DNA from: Trachythela sp. YZ-2020
Lineage: Eukaryota; Cnidaria; Anthozoa; Malacalcyonacea; Clavulariidae
NCBI GenBank assembly: GCA_016169945.1
Contig: JADLSH010000103.1
Location: forward strand, 124,001 to 188,000
Direction of reading: 5' to 3'
Length of the DNA: 64,000 nucleotides
Shown: positions 12,903-25,309 of the stretch, one piece after another
Layout of the letters: every line of letters begins with the position of its first letter
Numbering within the stretch: position 1 is the first letter of the stretch
The notes under the pieces: generated by a model
Seen by the model: only the letters and a program-made list of their open reading frames with translations
The model's database searches: none
Told to the model about the DNA's origin: nothing
Position numbers and translations under genes: made by a program

Positions 12903-13715
12903 AACATTCTATAAACTATTCCAACAATAACATCAATAAAATTAAACGGTGTTAATATTTAAACACAATTGTAAATTAGCCCCAGCAATGCATAATTAAT
13001 AGCCGTGAATTGACTATTCAAACAACGTGTAAATGAAAGTTGGTCTAAACCAATACCACAGAAGAAAGATATATACAGAAGGGCCACTCAGCGGTGCAAC
13101 GTGTCCTCGGTTTTTTATGCAAAAATATGCAGTTTACTGGCCAGGAAAATGGCGGATCAGCAAGTTCAGCGTGCTTATTGGCCAGAAAAAGCAATTGACT
13201 GGCCAGAGAAATGGCGGCCAACATGCGTAATGCGATATGCGCGACCCCAAAAAATTCAAAGGTTCCCAAGAGAGTGAACCCTCTATATAATATTTACTCT
13301 ATGCCAATACGTCGAAAGTCTGTGCATGGATATGCTTAGCGCGGTTGGTAATGGCCCCGACCCGTAGATTAATTAGTTGTGAGAGAGACATGCCAAATAC
13401 AATCATTACAATGAGAATGGCGGCCGCAGCTCGACCAATACACTGCATAAATCGAATATTCCATGTTTTAAATTGACTCCTCGACACCTACCCAGCCAAT
13501 AATAAAGCATATAGTAATAGGCAAGCTCAAAAGTAATTCAGTGTGACAGGAAAACGATGCGACAGTTAAATTCAACGCCGTTTATCAAAGCATTCTGTTA
13601 GCGTCGATGTGTTAACGTCAAAGTGTTAACGTCGATGGAAAGGAGTTAAAAACGGTGGAACATTTCCTTCTGTATTCTTCACAAATATGACTATCAGACT
13701 ATCATTGCGTACAAT

Positions 13716-14976
13716 ATGGCTGCCACTGATAGTCCTGACGGTTCAACAGACTTTGTTAAATATAATGATGGTTACTTGTTGAAAAACATTCAGAAGTATA
13801 GTTTATATCTGATCGAAGAATTAAGTGGCTTGGTTGCCTTGAGGATCGAGCTGAAATGCTGTATGTTTGATATATTTGGTGACTATGGTGTATGGAAATC
13901 GCCCGGCGGAGAAGCTAAAGAATTTACGAATGACCGAATTAAAGTAACGTGGTGTGAAAAATAAGTCTTTGATTTTGAAAGGGGATATTGGAGAAAGAAT
14001 AAATCAAAAAGTGACTCGAGAGCTAGAAGCGAATCCAATAGCAAATACATTGCATAATTGTAAACTTCAAGCAATGACAAAAGGACTAGATATTCATAAC
14101 ATGAATAATGAACCACAGAAATCAATCGATGTTTGCGCTTCGCAGATGCCTAATTCGCTCAACAATTCAGCAAGTTTAAACGCTAAATTTTTTGAGCAGA
14201 GTCAGATTGTTTACAAAACTGAACAGAAGTTGAGCAACCTGACGAACGAAAATTTGCATTTAAGGTCACACATAGACAAATTAGAAAAAAAAGTATGTCT
14301 TAAAACCAGCTCTATTATCCCAAATAATCTCACAAAAAGTGGTGACGATAGCAGCTGTCCTTCAGAGTATAATCCTCAATTATGGGTTGCAAAACCAACA
14401 ACGAAAGCAACAATTAACACCAAATTTGAATGACAATTCGAGCTTAAAAACACCATTTAATCGTGTCAGTAATAAAGTTAAAAATAACCGCTTTGCCAAC
14501 CCTTCTAAAGGCTCTATCCCTGTCCATTTTTATCACGCCGAGGATTGTGCGTTAAAGGGAACCGTTGTGATTTCCAGCATACAGAGCCTGTTCGCGATAA
14601 ACATAGAGTATCTTGCCCTTTCCTACGAAGGAAAGGTTTTTGTCTGAAAGGAGACCAATGTGATTTCTCCCACAATGGTTTTTCTCGTGGTACGGTAATT
14701 CCTGGGTCTGACATGAATGCCCCTGCTTACCCTCGTCCTTGTTCAAGTTACGAACAAAGAATAACCCCAATGGAATTGAGATCGCAGCAAACAGGCATAC
14801 AGCGCCAACCAAATTATTTTTACCAAGCGTGGCCCCCAGCAAAGAATACCATTATCGTTAAATCTGGACACGTGCGCTCTCGAGCGTGCGTTGGCGTATG
14901 TTCACGTGAACGTCTATTTATAGTTGTTCAGTATTATTGCCATCTTGCCGTTAAGACAAAGTATAATTTGGGTTAA
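13716..14976 (+). pseudogene. Frameshifted gene with tandem CCCH zinc fingers
   Basis: Three reading frames join into one decayed gene. Part 1 (13716-13964) reads to a TWCEK end. Part 2 (13954-14433) continues with NKSLILKG, so one base seems lost near 13960. It contains an Asn/Ser-rich stretch and a possible coiled coil near SNLTNENLHLRSHIDKLEKK. The frame shifts again after ~14400. Part 3 (about 14450-14976) carries two fingers of the C-x8-C-x5-C-x3-H type: CPFLSRRGLCVKGNRCDFQH and CPFLRRKGFCLKGDQCDFSH. CCCH fingers usually bind RNA. The order (small N domain, coiled coil, paired fingers) suits a LINE ORF1 protein, and an AAAT repeat tail lies downstream at 15794-15811, but no RT is attached. 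A host RNA-binding pseudogene is the alternative. Confidence 0.6.
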
Positions 14977-16540
14977 CAGGACGGTATGTTCAATGTGAGC
15001 AGTATATGTTGCACTGGCATTCTCTCATTGTCAATATATCTAGCTCCTGGTAGCTTCCTCAAAGTCTTTGAATTATAGCTGATTAACTGTATGTAAGAAA
15101 GTTATATCAATGATTTTCAACCAGGAAAGCATTGATAGGCTATAATTTAATTAAAATTTTCATGTAATTTAGGCCAAAAGGTTTTAAGAACTCAGATTTG
15201 CCGCAAAACAAAAGGGTGGCTGTATGTTGGCAACCTAAGTCAGTACCCCAATATTTCACCAAATGTCCACCACTGTATATTAACCTACTTGATTCTATTG
15301 GTATATGCAGTTAAGTCTAAGGCTAAGCTTGTTGTCAAAGTTACTAAAAGATATCATGGAAATAATTTGGCAGTTCAGTATATTTTATTTTCAGATTACA
15401 ATTTCTTTGTATACTACATAGTACTACCAACATTGTAGACTATATTCAGATAATATTTCAAATTAGTTGAGTGCAAATCTCATCATGCATGTGACTGCTT
15501 TCACTGTGTGTTCAAGCTTGAGTCGATATACTACATACACCACTGTTATCACAGTTTAAGGATATACAGTTGATGCCAATTTAATGTTAACTTTTAGAAA
15601 ACAAATCTCTGATAATCGGGGATCAATTGAAACTTATTATGTGATACACAAATATGTTTGCTTGTTAATTTGTGTAATTCAATCACATTCTCTGTATACT
15701 GAACCTGTTAATTGCTGTTCAAATGTAGAGACCTTTTATCGTATAGCTCCGAGTTCCATATACCAGACTGTTACGTTAGATGAATTGAAAAATAAATAAA
15801 TAAATAAAATGGAAAATAACAGAACAAACATGCCTTGTTAGTCAGCTCTGTTTGTCGTGTTACCAACACTCCAATTATGAATTTGTGAGATAAAAAGCTT
15901 CGTAGGGGTGCTGCTGTATGTCTTGGGCCCCATCCAGGTTTCCTGTACTGCAGGTTTTTCCTTGCCTCCCTGACATCTCAGCTGTAGTATGAGTGATGGT
16001 AATGCTCAAATGGAAGTCAACTATCATCAGGCAAAAGCTGTCTTCTCTATGACTACAGCTTTGTGGTAGATGGGTTTCTTCGTCTATGGGGGAATACACT
16101 TGCAGTGTGTTTGTGGGGTTGAAGTGTTCCAAATGGTCAACTTCATTGCACATAGAATCAGATTATTTCATGGACATATAATCAGTCGAATCGTAAGTAC
16201 TGTCCAAGGGGATTGTCACCCATTGGTTCAGGTAATGTCGGAGAGGGTCGCAACCTTGATGACAGGGCTCTATCGGGGTTTTTACCCCTAGGGCATTTGG
16301 TCTCTTCTGGCGGGTCTCATGTATACCACCGTGGGATGAAAACATAAGGCTAGAATGAGTCTTTGGGTTGACCAGAGTATAAATATTGGTTCACTTCAGT
16401 CTTCACTCCGAACCCGTTCTCCCACAAATTTGACGTGTGTTTAATTTAATTACCGGTGTATTTTAGTATATAATGTGCGTGGATCATTAAGACGTTTTAG
16501 CGCGGGTGTGGCTAACGTTTAATCTCATTTCTCGTGATTA
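14977..16540. other. Noncoding; possible 3' tail and LTR-like promoter
   Basis: No gene seen. An (AAAT)n run at 15794-15811 may be the tail of the element that carried the CCCH gene. Near 16370-16400 a TATAAATATT box is followed by TTCAGTCTTCACTCC, which resembles an LTR or Pol II core promoter. Neither can be tied to a gene. Confidence 0.35.
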
Positions 16541-16545
16541 TATTT

Positions 16546-16730
16546 TCCCTTTGGCATAGAGGAATTCACACTTACAGATAGCAAATATTCTGATGCTATT
16601 TCGCTAATTGCTAAAACCTAACGCGGTAATGGGTAAATTCCCTTTGGCATAGAGGAATTCACACTTACACATAGCAAAGATTCTGATGCTATTTCGCTCA
16701 TTGCTAAAGCCGAACGCGGTAATGGGTAAA
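16546..16730 (+). repeat. Tandem duplication, 2 x ~92 bp
   Basis: Two adjacent copies of a ~92-bp unit beginning TTCCCTTTGGCATAGAGG and ending GCGGTAATGGGTAAA, differing at about five positions. A recent local duplication. Confidence 0.95.
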
Positions 16731-17331
16731 GTGCTTATCACATAATTCCAGTGAATACGTCCGTCCGTAATTTGGTTAGGTACGTTTTGGTAAAGTAGTT
16801 TATGTATTGATTTAGCATTACCGTTTGGCTTGCGTTCAACACAGGACATTTTTAATTGTTTGGCAGATATATTTCACTGATATTTGGTTAATAGTTGGAA
16901 CGTTCTCGTTATATCACGTTACTTTGACGAAAATTTTACATTAGGACCCCCCCAAACATGTGATGAAGTGCAATGCGTTTCAAAGCTATTGATTAAAGCG
17001 ACTTAAAATGGCATTATATTATCTTGTCGCCGGTTGTTTGCTTGTGGAAAGGCCATTCAAGCAAACGCTCTCCGTTTATACGCTTACACATCAAGCGCTA
17101 CCTTGATATTGAGTGGCCGAGTCTATTTTTTCCCTTTATAAGACAATGTGTACCTTTTGATTCACCTGGATGGGCCCCAGTCCCTTACCTATGCTTATCG
17201 GACTGATTCACAGATACATCCGACCGTAATGAGTATGGTGCATAAGTTGCTGCAAATTCTTCCCAAGAATGGAAAACGGCTTCGCTGTCTTGTTTTAACA
17301 TGCAGTTGTTTCGTCAACTGTGTCTGATCCT

Positions 17332-17966
17332 ACTTCGAAGATGGCGGCATAGACCTAACGGCTGGGTCTAATTTTTTGGCTAGTTTCGAAAATGACGACA
17401 TCCAGTTAGCAACTGGGTTTTCTCCCTTTGCTAATTCCCAACATGGCAGCATAGCTTTCCACCTGGGTCTTCTCCCTATGCTAATTCCCAACATGGCAGC
17501 ATAGCTTAGCAATTGGGTCTTGTCCCTTCGCTAATAGTGAATTATGGCAGCATAGCTTAGCAACAGAGCCGTGTTCCTTTGCTAACTGTGACTTATGGCA
17601 CATAGCTTAGCAACTGGATCGTGTCCTTTTGCTAATTGTGACTTATGCTGGCATAGCTTAGTAACTGGATCGTGTCCCTTTGCTAATTTTCAATAGTGGC
17701 AGCATAGCTTACCAACTGTGTCTTGTCCCTTCGCTAATCGTGAATTATGGCAGCATAGCTTAGCACGTGGGTCGTGTCCTTTTGCTAATTTTTAACATTG
17801 CAGCATAGCTAAGCAACTGGGCCTTGTCCCTTTACTTATTTCGAACATGCCGGCATAGCTTAGCAATTAGGTCTTAACCCTTTGATAATTTTGGACACGG
17901 TGGCATACCGTAGCTACTGGGCCTTGCATTTTGGTAATTTTGAACATGGCGGCATAGCTTAGCAAC
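17332..17966. repeat. ~58-bp satellite, first block
   Basis: About 11 diverged copies of a unit of roughly 58 bp built on GGCAGCATAGCTTAGCAACT, GGTCTTGTCCCTTTGCTAAT and TGTGAATTAT. The array is continued by the block at 18343-18880. A MITE separates the two. Confidence 0.95.
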
Positions 17967-18342
17967 ACTTGCGGCTAAAGACAGGAATCTAGTCCGGGCT
18001 AGCCTGCGAACAGGCTTTCAATCCGGCATGATTTGTACTACAAATTTAAAGTTTTTATAAATATAAACAAACCCCAATCTTAACCCCTTTCCTAACCCTA
18101 ACCAGTCTTAGAAAGTTAAAATTATCGAGAGAAAAATATTTAGAGAACTTAACAAAAAAATTTAAGAAAAAGTGTTGGGCGCGGGCTTGAACCTACAATA
18201 CAGTATAGCCCCAGCTAACGCACGCCCTAACCCGCTACGCCACAGGCAAGCTCGCTGAAAAGAACGGCAAAAAATACTATTTATATTAACTTACTACATT
18301 ATCAAAAAATGCCGGACTAGATTCTTGTCTTTAGCCGCAAGT
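17967..18342. mobile_element. MITE inserted in the satellite, 376 bp
   Basis: The ends are ~30-bp inverted repeats starting ACTTGCGGCTAAAGACA. It splits one satellite unit, and CTTAGCAAC occurs on both sides. That fits a 9-bp target duplication, but the same phrase is part of every satellite unit, so the evidence is weaker than usual. The interior carries a tRNA-like Pol III promoter on the minus strand and a short CTAACCC-rich piece. Confidence 0.85.
18167..18262 (-). ncRNA. tRNA-like SINE/Pol III promoter unit
   Basis: Read on the minus strand, an A box TGGCGTAGCGG (18232-18242) and a B box GGTTCAAGCCC (18183-18193) lie at near-tRNA spacing, followed by a run of five T (18167-18171), the Pol III stop signal. 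The T-stem and acceptor stem do not pair well, so this is not a working tRNA. A tRNA-derived SINE head carried in the MITE fits best. Transcription is not shown. Confidence 0.55.
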
Positions 18343-18880
18343 CTTAGCAACTGGATAATGTCTCTTTGCTAATTTAGAACATGGCTGCATAGCTTAGCAG
18401 TTGGGTCTTGTCCCTTCGCTAATTGTGAATTATGGTGGCATAACTTAGCAACTGGGCCTTGTCCCTTTGCTAATTTCGAACATGGAGGCATAGCTTAGCA
18501 ATTGTGTCTTGTGCTTTGCTAATTGTGAATTATGGCGGCATAGCTAGGAATTGGGTCTTGTTCCTTCGCTAATTGTGGATTGTGGCAGCAAAGCTTAGCA
18601 ACTAGGTCGTGTCCCTCTGCTAATTGTGACTTAGGGCGGCATAACTTAGGAACTTGGTTTTGCCCTTTCGCTAATTGTGAATTATGCCGGCATAGCTTAG
18701 CAGCTGTGTCTTGTCCCTTTAGTAATTTTCATTTGTGGCAGCATAGCTTAGCAATTCAACTGGTTCTTGTCCCTTTGGTAATAGTGAGTAATGGCGGCAT
18801 AGCTTAGCAATTGGGTCTGGTCTCTTAGCTAATTTTGAATTGTGGCGCATAGCTTGGGAACTAGGTCTTGCCTACTAAAT
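18343..18880. repeat. ~58-bp satellite, second block
   Basis: About nine further units of the same satellite as at 17332-17966, in the same orientation. Similarity fades after ~18880. Confidence 0.95.
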
Positions 18881-18989
18881 TTTATTAATATAAATCGCAA
18901 TACTAACAATACATCAAACAATAAACAAAATGATATAGTTTTGTAACAGGGAAATGTCTTTTGTTAACTAGCGACCATTGAGTCCTCGT

Positions 18990-19117
<128 letters not shown>

Positions 19118-19715
19118 CGTCTACATCTATGAGATGCAAAAGTCGAAATTATATATACTATACATACTATAATTTGGTTGCGTTGATTTATAAAATACTT
19201 AATAGATGCTCAATAGATATCCAGAACATAATTTATTTACTATACATACTATGTATGCAGCAGACACGATACCTATTTAAATGGTATGCCTAAAGATAAA
19301 ACACTTTCTAAATTTTCATGAATGAACTTTTGAAACTTGAACTACGCTACAAAAGATCATATTACATCAGACCACGCTGTGACGCTATTCAGATCTTAGC
19401 AATTCAGCTTTTTTGACAGTTTCAGTGTAAAGATTTTTTTAATTTTTCTTCGTGAACGCAACAGGTGCATATCTATTTATGTACAAATTTTCAGAGTGAC
19501 GTACAGAACTCGTTTAGGAGATATTTTACGTACTATGGTAATTTCTTGCAAGGCGAAGCTGTTTTTTTTCTTCGGCACGATTAATGATTTTACTTGTGCT
19601 TACAAAATTTCGCAAGCGCAGTTCCAGATAAACACGCACATCCCACGCAATCGATAAAAGTTGTTTACTTGTTTTATATCTCGAACATGCGGTGCCAGTG
19701 TGGGTAGAGTGTAGC

Positions 19716-19888
19716 AAATATTCGGCGGTTGACTGTTGTGTAAAATGACCTGAAAATACATAAGAACTTCGACGTTTCGAGCGAAGGCCTTTCTAATAAC
19801 TTCCAGACGAGGGGCCTTCGCTCGAAACATCGAAGTTCTTATTGTATTTTTCAGGTAGTTTTACACAACAGTCAACTGCCGAATATTT
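19716..19888. mobile_element. Foldback element, 173 bp
   Basis: Two arms of ~75 bp are near-perfect inverted copies (left arm begins AAATATTCGGCGGTTGACTG) around a ~24-bp spacer. The transcript would form a long hairpin. No target duplication is obvious and nothing is encoded. Confidence 0.85.
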
Positions 19889-22800
19889 ACTTGTTTTAAA
19901 GTGGCTCCCTGCAGTAATGAATGAGATGATCGCGGGACGAGAGTCAAAAACGCGAGGCAAGTATGTGGACTTTCCCACGCAAATTTGACGACCAAAACAA
20001 ACAAAGATATTTCGCCCGGGTTTTTTAAATAATTTTTACCATTCTGAAATATTTGTAATGAAAAAACTTTGAATAATTCTTAGTTTTATGTGACAAAGCA
20101 TCAGTAACACCGATGAATGATTTTAACTATGATACCAATATCGCTTGGATAAAAAAATCTTGACAGTGAATTTTTCAAAAACATTTTAGATATAATGTTC
20201 ACTAATAAGAGTTTAAACATTTATTAACTATTGTATAAAAACTATTAAAGGTTATAAAAGTCGTTTAGTGATACTTGCATGTTTTTACAAGTTAAACAGT
20301 AAAAATATAACAGTTCTATAGCAAAATACCGACTTGTACATCTTCAGCAAAATTACAAAACTAGGCAAAAATATGTCCAGCTGTACGGCTGTTGAAGCTC
20401 GTGAACTGAGTAAATGGCAGTATTCAAGTGGACTTAAATCGATCTAACCCTTCACAGTATGTCTTGGTTGTCCATGGCTCTCAAATATATTGAATAAACG
20501 TCAAAATCAAAAGATAAAAACAACATTTGCCACTCGTTTTTGCACGACGAAAGCACATCTTGCGCCCGCAAACTATCATTCACTAGTCAGCGACGCTTTT
20601 ATATAAGGGAAATTTCGCAATTCGTGAAGCTGTTGACCCAGCTGGGTGCAATTTGTGAAAAAGGGCCCTTAATCTGAGTGCTGAAGGCGCGAGCCCTTTA
20701 GGGGTCCGGGGGAGTTTTTTATCGGGAAATTTTGAAATCTGGAGCTCTGAAATTGCCAAGCCAATAGTATTTCAATGTTTCAACTAAAACTTTAAAAATG
20801 TGTAACTATATAAGCCATAAAAACAATATTTCGTTAAACACAGACAAACCATTTACTCTGTAAGCGACCCAATGTATAAAGGGCCCAGGGAGTGGGGGGC
20901 CAATTTTTTGTGAGTGAGGGGCCATCAAGGGGGCCAGTATATATGTTAAAATATACCTTGTTTCATCGGTAACCTACCTTCAAATTTTGACCAAAGTTTT
21001 AATTTTGGTAAATTTTGTATATTTCCATTTTAAAAAAATATATCCAGTGTAGAAATCTTTATTTAAAATTTTCGAGTTTAAAAACATTGCACACTGGCGA
21101 TTTTGACTAAACTTTCATAATAGTTTCAAAACATCATGCTTAAAAAAGATGGGTCACCGACTTTGTTTTTTAGATACGGACAATTTTATGCGCATAGTAA
21201 CCACATTGCAGGCGAACGTCTTGTTACCATCGCAACGATGACAATACCTGAACCTGGTTTTAAATACTCCATAGATGATGAATATTACCCTCGAGTATAA
21301 AAAACTTCGTCATCTGCGATAATACTCGTTTAAAAACGATTTATTATAAAGCTAGAATAACTGTAGGGAGCCACCTTAATATAGCTTTTGTGTTTGTACT
21401 TGCAGTGGCTAATAATGCGAACAATTTTTACGATTTACACGCTAACAAATAATGGTAAATCCCAAGAAAACGGAAAGAACTATCTCAAACCAAATCTTTA
21501 TTGCATTGTTTGACATAAGATATATATGACATGTATGAATATTTTTTTCTTACGTAAACGCAGTTTTCGACTTCGGCTTTCGTGACTTCATAGTCTAAAT
21601 TGTTTTCACGTTGTTGTCGCCATTAAAAGTTGTTTAATTAAAGCGAGAAATGGTGTTTCACTAAAGCCTTTTCTTACTGACTAAGCTTACTCTTTTACAT
21701 GCAAAAACAAATCCGAAGATCCAAGATATGGAGATATTTAATATTGATGAAAAGTAAAAAAATTATTCGCCGTTTAACTTGGTAGATTTTGAAGTTAAAA
21801 CTTTGTCTTAAATAGCGACTGACAATTAAATTTAAACGATAACTAAGTAGAAACTTGTTTTTTAGGAAAGTAAAACCGTAGAAACAACTAAGATTATCGA
21901 AGTAAACTTGATTTGCACTTGATTTTTGGCTTTGAAAACTGTACTTATTTTTGCGTGATTTTTACATGCAATTTTCGCGCCAAAACACGAACCATGCAAT
22001 GTGCGAAATTAGGGTTCCCTATGACGAAAGGGTATCGAGCCACCTTAATAATACACATAAATGACATAATGCAAAATTCATTGTTCACTTCCGAACACCC
22101 CAAGAAGTGAATCAGTCAGATAAGTAAGAGAAATTGCGCCAATAAGAGGGGAGACATTTTTTGATATGTAAATCTGAATGCTCTCATATATGAAGTCACG
22201 TTTATTTAAAACGGTCAAACTCCCACGAAGATCAGTCAAAATGGGGGATCTTCATGAAAAAAAAACATATTGGCCAATCAAATCGCTAGAATCGCAGATT
22301 AGTCATATATTCAGCAAATAACCGCTATTTGATTTTTTTTACAGGAGGCTCGGCCGCTGGATAAAATTTGATAACTCGATTCAATTTGAATATTAATTAT
22401 CTCTGCTTCCAGGTGACCTTGAATAGTCGGACTATTTTTTGCTTATCAATTATCTGCGCCCTTTCCAACTCAGTCGCGTGACTGAGTTGATGTCCTCTAA
22501 ATCCGCCCCTGCTTCAGAAATGCAGTTGTATGCGTTTCGTAGTTGATAAAAGGTTATTCAAAAACTCATTAATAATTAATCATAATTATGCTCTTTGGCA
22601 AATCATGTCAACATAATATGTCACGTGAGGTGGCTTTATACCTGAAATCTTTCATCCTAAGGTATTATATAAGGTTATTTATGCATTCTTTATATAAAGC
22701 TATTTATGCTCATCCTAATTAGTATTCTTTATGCAGAACAAGGACTTCCTCCAACGACATCAGCTGTTACTGGAGTCAAGTAGACGAAAAAGCCCGGTTA

Positions 22801-23475
22801 CCTTAAACGTTGAATAAGCGAATAGTGGCGGACATTTCGGTGGGGTCGGGAAGGAATGGCCACCACCGCTCATTTTACACTAAACAGACGCTTTATCGTA
22901 AACGCTTACCAAAAATAGGCTGTAAACATCTAAATTTGTGTGCAAATTCTGGTTTTGTCAGAAATTCAGCAGGCTTTGTCCACCAATAGAAAACATGAAT
23001 TCTAAGCGAAAATTGATAACATTTATACTGGATCGGAAGCCCTGGGTTAAAAGTGTATTTAATTTCCCTTTCCTCTCCCCCCATCCCTCTCCCTACTTCC
23101 CCATCCCCTCGCCCCCATTCCCTCCTCGGCTTCCTAACAATTAAATCACAATGTTGACAAATTTAAATTCGGACATTTTAGTGAAATATATCTGCAATAT
23201 TCTACTTCTGATATAAAAAGAAACACATAAGACAACGTATTCATTGCACTCTATTTACTGGGTGAAATCTAAATAGCAACTGCCAGTTACTGCAGTGCAA
23301 ATGCTGTTTACATAAATAGATAAGATAATATGATGTTGCGAGACAAACTACAAAATGCTGTTGTCTACAATATGCTAAATGTACTACAAATTCTAAACGC
23401 AACATAAAACAAAGAAGCATTTGAAAGCAATATATGTCGCATACAAGCCGTTTTCTACATCAATATATTTGGGTG
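19889..23475. other. Gene-free stretch
   Basis: No gene recognised. Around 20650-20960 G-rich phrases (GGGGTCCGGGGGAG, GGGAGTGGGGGGCC) look like worn hAT-type element ends. A GAGCCACCTTAATA-type phrase occurs near 21370 and near 22030. A perfect 24-bp palindrome with GACTGAGTTG arms lies near 22467-22491. Confidence 0.4.
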
Positions 23476-23584
23476 CATATAAGTAGGTAACCCCCCCCCA
23501 TCCAGGTACGGAAGTGATTAGTATTCAAACGAATGAATTTATGTATGGCGTCACATTTATTTCCAGCCATATGGCATCAACAGG

Positions 23585-23672
23585 GGTGTGCGTGCGAGAG
23601 TTCGTACTTAGTGTGCGTGCAAGAGTTCGTACTTAGTGTACGCCCAAGAGTTCGTACTTAGCGTGCGTACAA
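23585..23672 (+). repeat. Short direct repeats in the left inverted repeat
   Basis: Three to four copies of a ~25-bp unit (AAGAGTTCGTACTTAGTGTG) near the element end. The right repeat has matching copies at 28255-28345. They are subterminal repeats of the kind that could bind a transposition or replication protein; that role is inferred. Confidence 0.8.
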
Positions 23673-23762
23673 AGCGTTACGTCATGTCTATATTTTTTGG
23701 GTAATTAGTTGAATGCGAGTATACAAACTAAATGAATAGGGGTAGGTAACGTTTATTTTAAA

Positions 23763-24133
23763 ATGCTTTTTTCCCAACAAAATATGCGTTCTTCAAGGGC
23801 GAGTAATGTTGACGAATTTTTGCCTGTGGAATTTCGGAAGCTGTGCAATTTGTTAGGGACAATATTTGCACAAACTGTTTCTTGCGAGATATATGAGCTT
23901 TTCCAAGAGAGGTGTTGTGATTGTAAACTAAACGTTTTAGTCAGAGTGAGTGTCTTATGTTATCGTATGAGGAGAGATGGCAGATGTATGATTTGGAAGC
24001 CATTGAGCCAGTTAACAATAAAGACATGGTATGGAATAAGTTTGTTGAAGTGACGAAAGTTTTAGAGCTTCAGTGGGATAAGTTGGAATCTAAAGGGCGA
24101 AAAGGGGGTAACGTGAACGCGAAATCGTACTGA
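23763..24133 (+). pseudogene. ORF-T, left copy (terminal-repeat protein)
   Basis: A gene of about 125 codons lying wholly inside the left inverted repeat and pointing inward. It starts MLFSQQNMRSSRASNVDEF. The first 58 or so codons match the right-hand copy, then a one-base frameshift near 23930 breaks the frame. The sister copy shows the original continuation (QSECLMLSYEERW), and the rest here reads on to a stop at 24131-24133. It has a CxC pair near codon 53 and a Lys-rich tail. I do not recognise the family. It is not host-like and belongs to the element. Confidence 0.6.
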
Positions 24134-24182
24134 TTTTAAAAGTAAATTATTGTTGCTCGCTTTGCTTGGCTGGATGCATATA

Positions 24183-24703
24183 CAGGGTGTATTAAAAAGC
24201 TGAACAAATTGAAATTTCTCTCAACTTCGCGAAGCGGCTCCAGGTACGAAGTTTTTTATTAATATATATTGTTTGGGTATTTATAATGTAGAATAAACTA
24301 AAAAATTCTGAAAGTTACATTTTTCAAAACCCAGGGGGGGTGTCTTGTCCAACAGACCAAAAATGGCTTGCGCACGAAATTTGAATGTTCAAAAGTTATT
24401 TTGAGTTAGTGGGTGGACAATGTGTTGGGTGTTGCTTTACTGTTCAAAATTTCAGAAACTTTGCTTAAGTGTAAGCGCTTCAAAACGTCGCGTAAACTTT
24501 CATTTTTAAGAAAAAATCAGCTTTTGCATGCTTAATTTACGCCTTTACCTAATTTGCATATTGTCTAGACAATAAGAATTTTTCAGTTTATTCTACATTA
24601 TAAATACCCAAACAATATATATTAATAAAAAACTTCGTGCCTGGAGCCGCTTCGCGAAGTTGAGAGCAATTTCAATTTTGTTCAGTTTTTTTTATACACC
24701 CTG
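24183..24703. mobile_element. Mariner-type MITE nested in Polinton element 1
   Basis: The ends are ~127-bp inverted repeats starting CAGGGTGTATAAAAA-like sequence (left CAGGGTGTATTAAAAAGC), flanked by TA on both sides (24181-24182, 24704-24705). Length 521 bp, with no transposase. Its absence from the matching place in the right inverted repeat of the host element proves a later insertion. Confidence 0.92.
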
Positions 24704-24753
24704 TATTAACTCGCAGATTAATGTTTGTAACAAATTTATTTCTTAAGTATAAC

Positions 24754-25135
24754 CAGGGCCTTTTTTAACTAATGTGCTGGAGGGGCCAAAGCCCCCAAGC
24801 ACCCATGTTGCCCCCCCCCCCAGTAAGCTATTTTGCCCCCCCCCCAGTGAAGGTCCCTTTTGTCCAAAGTATAAGCAAAAAAGGGGGGGAAACTGAGTTT
24901 AGAGGACAGTTATGGTATTCTCACAACAAAATTGGCTCCGTTTAGATGGGATATGTCAAAAATTGTATCTCAAAATGCAGGAAATCAAGACACAGAGACT
25001 CAAAAATACAAAAAATTTCCGGGGGAGTACCCACAGACCCCCCTTCACCTTCCCACACTTGTAATACCCCACCTACTTGTTACGTGCCCATTCGATGATG
25101 GTCCCCCCACTAACGATTTCTTAAAAAAGGTCCTG
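24754..25135. mobile_element. hAT-type MITE nested in Polinton element 1
   Basis: The ends are CAGGGCCTTTTTTAA and its inverse (right end CAGGACCTTTTTTAA read inward). The 8-bp target duplication AGTATAAC is perfect (24746-24753, 25136-25143), diagnostic of hAT elements. Length 382 bp. The C-runs inside produce a meaningless open frame. It is absent from the right inverted repeat. Confidence 0.92.
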
Positions 25136-25189
25136 AGTATAACAATTATTCACACAAATGCATATAATTATTAAACATATTGTCTTGCT

Positions 25190-25309
25190 TTATTGCTCGT
25201 TAGCCATGGTTTCTTTAACAAAGGCTCGGACCGTAGGCTCATCTTCGTGCAAATTCACCCACTTCTTTGCGTGTTTTTCGCCATTTTCATTTGTACCCAG
25301 CCCACCCAT
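25190..25309 (-). pseudogene. ORF-S 3' end captured in the left inverted repeat
   Basis: A 39-codon minus-strand frame whose last ~24 residues (from KKWVNLHEDE, ending FVKETMANEQ) match the C-terminus of ORF-S at 27464-27652. It is the left-hand partner of that region, so the inverted repeat extends into the gene's last codons. The N-terminal ~14 residues are not related to ORF-S. Probably not a gene in its own right. Confidence 0.7.

Noticed and set aside
16361..16410. Host gene promoter with TATAAATATT
   Set aside because: No gene follows; more likely an LTR fragment, and not provable.
18167..18262. Functional tRNA gene
   Set aside because: A and B boxes are present, but the acceptor and T stems do not pair, so it was called a tRNA-like SINE unit.
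24932..25174. Protein coded within the hAT MITE
   Set aside because: It lies across the MITE's C-rich interior and its end, with no domain; a chance frame.
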